The translations under genes and the position numbers were made by a program. Source: Betaproteobacteria bacterium (GTDB lineage: Bacteria > Pseudomonadota > Gammaproteobacteria > Burkholderiales > Burkholderiaceae). From it: a stretch of 8,515 bases of DNA. Below the pieces are notes generated by a model, which was given only the letters and a program-made list of their open reading frames with translations, ran no database searches and was not told the DNA's origin. This document shows positions 5,033 to 8,515 of the stretch, in pieces. Positions within the stretch are counted from its first letter, which is position 1. Every line of letters begins with the position of its first letter. The stretch covers positions 1 to 8,515 of the forward strand of contig JABMMT010000193.1 in the NCBI GenBank assembly GCA_013205155.1, read 5' to 3'.

Positions 5033-6949
5033 TCAATGCAGTTGACGATAGATCTGCTCTGCCAGGATGAGCGAGACCCCTTCTACACTTGCAATTTCTT
5101 CAATACTGGCATTAGCAACCCCTTTTAAACCCCCAAAACGTGCCAGTATCTTCTGACGACGTTTTGCTCCAATTCCCTCGATTTCCTCAAGACGTGAGAC
5201 TGTTCTGGCCTTTGCACGCTTAGCCCGCATACCCGTAATGGCAAAACGATGAGCCTCATCTCTAATCTGCGCTACTAGCAATAGTGCTGCACTATCAATA
5301 CCTAACTCCAGTGGTGTACGCCCATCTGCAAAAATAAGTGCTTCTAATCCAACCTTACGCCCCTCGCCTTTAGCGACCCCCACAATCAAACTGATATCAA
5401 TCCCATATTCAGAAAAAACCTGTCTGGCCATCTCTACCTGACCTTTGCCGCCGTCTATCAAGATGACTTGAGGAATTTTTTCTAGCGGCAACTCTTGAAA
5501 ATTAGCATAACGTCTTTGCAAGACCTGACGCATTGCTGCGTAATCATCTCCGGGAGTAATATCCTTAATATTGAAACGGCGATACTCTCCTGACTGCATC
5601 ACATTTTTTGTATACACCACACAAGATGCTTGCGTAGCTTCACCAGAAGTATGGCTAATGTCAAAACATTCGATGCGTAACTGATCCAGGCTTTCTAGCT
5701 CAAGAGCCAGAATGTCCGCTAAAGAACGTGCTCTAGCCAATTGTCCGCCAGTCTCGACTAAGCGCTTAGTCAATGCTAGCTTGGCATTGCCTTCTGCCAT
5801 TGCTAGCCAATGACGTCTTTGTCCTTGAGGCTGATGCAAGAAAGTAATTTTTCTACCAGCTTGTGTATTTAATAAATCATGAAGATCTGCTGGCGGAGTA
5901 TCGCTCAGCAAAGCACCATCATCAGTAGCAGACTGTAGAGCATGATTTAAAACCAATACGGGAGGAATTAAATGAGTACTTACTTGCTCATCATTAGCCA
6001 CATCTTCTAAATAATGCTGGGCAATAAAGGCTTCTAATATTTCTGCTGGGGATGGAAGCTCACCAGCCGTGGTGCGCAGACCTTTTGGGAAATAGGCTCG
6101 ATCTCCAAGGTGTCGCCCCCCTCGCACCATTGCCAGATTCACGCATGTCATCCCCTCCATTTGGGCGACAGCAATAATATCTACATCGCCCTCGCCATCT
6201 GCCACAGTATCCATGGCTTGTTGCTGTAACACGCTAGAGAGATCGGCAATGCGATCGCGCAATATAGCTGCCATCTCAAACTCCATCGCCTCACTATGTG
6301 CATGCATCTCTTTTTCTAATTCAGATAAGACACGATGATGATCGCCCTCAAGAAATCGGGTTGCTTGGGCCACGTCTTGTCCATATTGCTCAAGACTTAA
6401 GCGCCCTACACAGGGTGCACTACAGCGATGAATTTGATGCAGTAAACAAGGACGGCTTCGATTCTTAAAAACAGAGTCTTCGCAGGTTCTCAGACGAAAT
6501 ACCTTTTGTAGAATTTGTATACTATTGCGAACAGCCCAAGAATTGGGGAAAGGTCCAAAGTAATGATTTCGTTTATCGACCTTGCCACGATATGAAGCCA
6601 ATCTGGGAAACTCATGTCCAGTCAACATCACATAGGGATAAGACTTATCATCCCGAAACAAGATATTGAAAGGAGGGGCTAACTCCTTAATGAGATTATT
6701 CTCTAGAATTAAGGCTTCAGTCTCTGTCCGTGTTACCGTTGTTTCATAGCGGGCTATTTTGCCCACCATCAGTTGAATGCGGGGTGAAAGCTGTGTGCGT
6801 TGAAAATAACTGGATACTCTTTTTTTGAGATTGCGTGCTTTGCCTACATATAGAATCTGCCCCGCTTCATCAAAGAATCGATATACCCCCGGCAATCCGG
6901 GTAGCCGTTTAACATCCTGCTGAAGGGTTTCAAAAAGCGAATTGCTCAT
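5033..6949 (-). CDS. uvrC: UvrABC excinuclease subunit C
   Basis: UvrC makes both incisions around a lesion in nucleotide excision repair after UvrB has been loaded. The 638-residue product carries the full domain series. The GIY-YIG nuclease lies at about residues 16-95 (GVYRFF, ILYVGKARNLKKR, Glu83 in ILENN), for the 3' incision. A cysteine cluster follows, Cys156, Cys168, Cys176 and Cys180, as in UvrC proteins proposed to hold an iron-sulfur cluster. A UVR motif that binds UvrB covers about 205-243. The RNase H-like domain has a probable catalytic triad Asp430 (FDISH), Asp499 (LIDGGKGQ) and His567 (DEAHRFA) for the 5' incision. Two helix-hairpin-helix motifs end the protein (about 585-638). 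The ATG at 6949 overlaps the divergent earP start, and no Shine-Dalgarno sequence is visible. I found no SOS box nearby. Confidence 0.97.
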   Translation of the reverse strand: MSNSLFETLQQDVKRLPGLPGVYRFFDEAGQILYVGKARNLKKRVSSYFQRTQLSPRIQLMVGKIARYETTVTRTETEALILENNLIKELAPPFNILFRDDKSYPYVMLTGHEFPRLASYRGKVDKRNHYFGPFPNSWAVRNSIQILQKVFRLRTCEDSVFKNRSRPCLLHQIHRCSAPCVGRLSLEQYGQDVAQATRFLEGDHHRVLSELEKEMHAHSEAMEFEMAAILRDRIADLSSVLQQQAMDTVADGEGDVDIIAVAQMEGMTCVNLAMVRGGRHLGDRAYFPKGLRTTAGELPSPAEILEAFIAQHYLEDVANDEQVSTHLIPPVLVLNHALQSATDDGALLSDTPPADLHDLLNTQAGRKITFLHQPQGQRRHWLAMAEGNAKLALTKRLVETGGQLARARSLADILALELESLDQLRIECFDISHTSGEATQASCVVYTKNVMQSGEYRRFNIKDITPGDDYAAMRQVLQRRYANFQELPLEKIPQVILIDGGKGQVEMARQVFSEYGIDISLIVGVAKGEGRKVGLEALIFADGRTPLELGIDSAALLLVAQIRDEAHRFAITGMRAKRAKARTVSRLEEIEGIGAKRRQKILARFGGLKGVANASIEEIASVEGVSLILAEQIYRQLH

Positions 6950-8018
6950 GCGTTGGGATATTTTCTGCCAAATCGTAGATAACTATGGTGATGCTGGTAT
7001 TTGCTGGCGCCTAGCCAGAAGCTTATCAAGTCTTCATGGCCAAGAAGTCCGCATTTTTTGTGATGACTTGCCAACCCTTAATTTACTCGCTTCTGGAGTA
7101 GACCCTGAGATTAAAGCAAAAATTGCACTACTGCCCGTGGAAGCAAGTTATAGCAATGCTCGTCATCCAGTACAAGCGCCAGATGTAGTGATAGAGGCAT
7201 TTGCTTGTGCCCTGCCTGAGCGCTATCTTGCCGGTCTTTTTATTGCTACAAAAAAACCCATCATCATTAATTTGGAATACCTCAGTGCTGAACCTTGGAT
7301 TATGGAATTTCATGGCAAAGCATCTCCACAATCTCATGGCATACCCAAATATTTTTTCTTTCCAGGGTTTCAGGATGAGGTGGGCGGTTTATTACTTGAC
7401 CCAGTACCTCAGATTAGTCATCTCACGGCTACTCAAATTCCACCAGCCCTCAAAGATGTCTGGTCAGTATTGCGTCCGGGAGTAAAACGAATCAGCATCT
7501 TTTGCTACCCCGGAGCCCCACTAGGTAAATGGTTAGAAGACTTGAGCACTCTTGGAGAGGAATTCGACATTCTTCTGACATATGGTCATGCTGAATTACT
7601 AGGATCTTTTAGTGGGCAGCAAACTTCGCTTCCCAATCATCTTCGCCTGCTGTCAATCCCATTTGTCTCTCAAGATGAATATGATTGGGTGCTTTCTCAA
7701 TGTGATTTCAATATCGTACGTGGTGAAGATTCTTTTGTAAGGGCACAGCTTGCTGGTAAACCATTCCTTTGGCACATTTACCCCCAAGAAGACCGGGCAC
7801 ATGAAGCCAAATTAGCTGCCTTTTTAGACCTTTATTTGGAAACAGCAAACCAAGAGCTCAGGCTTGCTACGATTGCTGCTATGACCTGGGCAATGCCGAG
7901 TCAATGGGTTTCCTCTTTAGATGATTGGAGCACCCACGCGCTTACTTGGCGATCCCAATTGCTTAAAACACAGCGGGATGGTGGCTTAGCCGCACGTCTG
8001 CTTCGTTTTGTAGGCTAA
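6948..8018 (+). CDS. earP: EF-P arginine rhamnosyltransferase EarP
   Basis: EarP transfers rhamnose from dTDP-beta-L-rhamnose to Arg32 of elongation factor P, a modification needed for EF-P to relieve polyproline stalling. The 356-residue product has the family N-terminus MRWDIFCQIVDNYGDAGICWRLAR-type motif (acceptor-side Asp11 and Asp15) and the C-terminal nucleotide-sugar site RGEDSFVRAQLAGKPFLWHIYPQEDRAH (Arg258, Glu260, Asp261, Ser262, Tyr278). These are hallmarks of this inverting GT-B glycosyltransferase. The neighbouring efp encodes a target with Arg32. I chose the ATG at 6948 because family members begin M-x-W-D-I-F; an in-frame TTG at 6942 would add two residues. No Shine-Dalgarno sequence is visible for either. 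The ATG overlaps that of the divergent uvrC. Confidence 0.94.
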   Translation: MRWDIFCQIVDNYGDAGICWRLARSLSSLHGQEVRIFCDDLPTLNLLASGVDPEIKAKIALLPVEASYSNARHPVQAPDVVIEAFACALPERYLAGLFIATKKPIIINLEYLSAEPWIMEFHGKASPQSHGIPKYFFFPGFQDEVGGLLLDPVPQISHLTATQIPPALKDVWSVLRPGVKRISIFCYPGAPLGKWLEDLSTLGEEFDILLTYGHAELLGSFSGQQTSLPNHLRLLSIPFVSQDEYDWVLSQCDFNIVRGEDSFVRAQLAGKPFLWHIYPQEDRAHEAKLAAFLDLYLETANQELRLATIAAMTWAMPSQWVSSLDDWSTHALTWRSQLLKTQRDGGLAARLLRFVG

Positions 8019-8035
8019 TCCCAAGCAATAAAGCT

Positions 8036-8075
8036 CTGCGGGCGGTTACAATATTGGTTTTGATAAAAACCGCAG
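8036..8075 (+). promoter_or_regulatory. efp upstream region: competing hairpins and a possible -10
   Basis: The 87 bases between earP and efp can form two mutually exclusive structures. The first is GGTTTT (8056-8061) with AAAACC (8066-8071) around loop GATA. The second is an outer stem, CTGCGG (8036-8041) with CCGCAG (8070-8075), or the alternative GCGGTT (8042-8047) with AACCGC (8068-8073). AATAAT just after them (8076-8081) resembles a -10 element, with a poor -35 (TTGGTT, 8054-8059) 16 bases before it. No intrinsic terminator follows earP. efp may have its own promoter, share one with earP, or both. Confidence 0.3.
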
Positions 8076-8105
8076 AATAATCACTCTGCACCCAGGAATA
8101 GCAAG

Positions 8106-8515
8106 ATGAAAACAGCACAAGAACTCCGCGTTGGTAACGTAGTCATGATTGGCACTGATGCCATGGTCGTTTTGAAGGCTGATTACAGTCGCTCTGGTCG
8201 CAACTCCTCTGTTGTGAAAATGAAATTCAAGAACTTATTGACTGGAGCACCTAATGAAGGTGTTTACAAAGCTGATGACAAATTTGATGTCGTCATTTTG
8301 GAAAAGAAAGATTGCACCTATTCTTATTTCGCTGATCCAATGTATGTATTTATGGATACCGAGTACAACCAATATGAAGTTGAGGCTGAGTTCATGGGTG
8401 ATGCTTTGAACTATCTAGAAGAGGGTATGCCTTGTGAGGTTGTGTTCTACGAAGGTAAAGCGCTTTCAGTAGCAATGCCAAACTCCTTGGTTCGTGAAAT
8501 CACATATACCGAACC
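8106..8515 (+). CDS. efp: Elongation factor P (partial, runs off right edge)
   Basis: EF-P binds the ribosome between the P and E sites and promotes peptide bonds at consecutive prolines. The window holds the first 136 codons of an expected 185-190. They cover the KOW-like N-terminal domain (MKTAQELRVGNVVMIG onward) and most of the second, OB-fold domain (YVFMDTEYNQYEVEAEFMGDALNYLEEGMPCEVVFYEG). The loop that reaches the peptidyl-transferase centre reads SRSGRNSS with Arg32 at the tip, the residue rhamnosylated by EarP, instead of the lysine used by EpmA-type systems. The start is supported by AGGA (8094-8097) 8 bases before the ATG. It follows earP on the same strand. Confidence 0.97.
   Translation, partial: MKTAQELRVGNVVMIGTDAMVVLKADYSRSGRNSSVVKMKFKNLLTGAPNEGVYKADDKFDVVILEKKDCTYSYFADPMYVFMDTEYNQYEVEAEFMGDALNYLEEGMPCEVVFYEGKALSVAMPNSLVREITYTE

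Noticed and set aside
5033..6949. SOS control of uvrC
   Set aside because: I found no CTG-N10-CAG near the uvrC start. Having lexA in the same window does not make uvrC a LexA target.
1..8515. Mobile elements, CRISPR arrays, defence genes, or recently transferred islands
   Set aside because: No direct-repeat arrays, transposase or integrase motifs, or abrupt composition changes are apparent. The tRNA genes are intact with no flanking integrase or attachment repeats.

Overview
The window looks like a chromosomal core-gene segment from a betaproteobacterium of the Burkholderiales with AT-leaning DNA. My best guess is a Polynucleobacter-like freshwater bacterium. The evidence is the rpsF-priB-rpsR-rplI order, an EarP/EF-P pair with Arg32 in EF-P, the uvrC-pgsA-tRNA-Gly-tRNA-Cys order, and LexA and PgsA N-termini close to Burkholderiaceae proteins as I remember them. 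The genus is an inference from recall, not from a search. I see no mobile element, CRISPR array, prophage or defence system.

Layout. Positions 1-1640 hold, on the minus strand, a ribosomal/replication operon: rpsF (bS6), priB (replication restart), rpsR (bS18), rplI (bL9), and what is probably the first four codons of dnaB at the left edge. Its leader contains a long imperfect stem-loop just before the rpsF ribosome binding site. Next, also on minus, is a cytoplasmic-looking asparaginase (1657-2730). It diverges from lexA (2793-3512, plus) across only 62 bp, which hold a LexA operator and overlapping promoters. A hairpin terminator (3537-3564) separates lexA from a convergent small lipoprotein gene (3585-4043, minus). 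Upstream of that come tRNA-Cys and tRNA-Gly (minus), then pgsA and uvrC (minus). This reproduces the uvrC-pgsA-glyW-cysT order known in E. coli. uvrC and earP (plus) diverge with start codons that overlap inside one CATG. efp follows earP and runs off the right edge.

How the genes work together. rpsF/rpsR/rplI supply ribosomal proteins, while priB (with dnaB) serves replication restart. LexA represses the SOS regulon, and UvrC makes the dual incision in nucleotide excision repair; I found no operator at uvrC. PgsA makes the precursor of phosphatidylglycerol. EarP rhamnosylates EF-P at Arg32 so that it can rescue ribosomes stalled at polyproline.

The gene content is ordinary housekeeping and I do not find a new multi-gene system. 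The points of interest are regulatory and architectural: a lexA promoter that predicts a leaderless mRNA, the zero-spacing uvrC/earP divergence, the rpsF leader fold, and a terminator-like hairpin between two tRNA genes.
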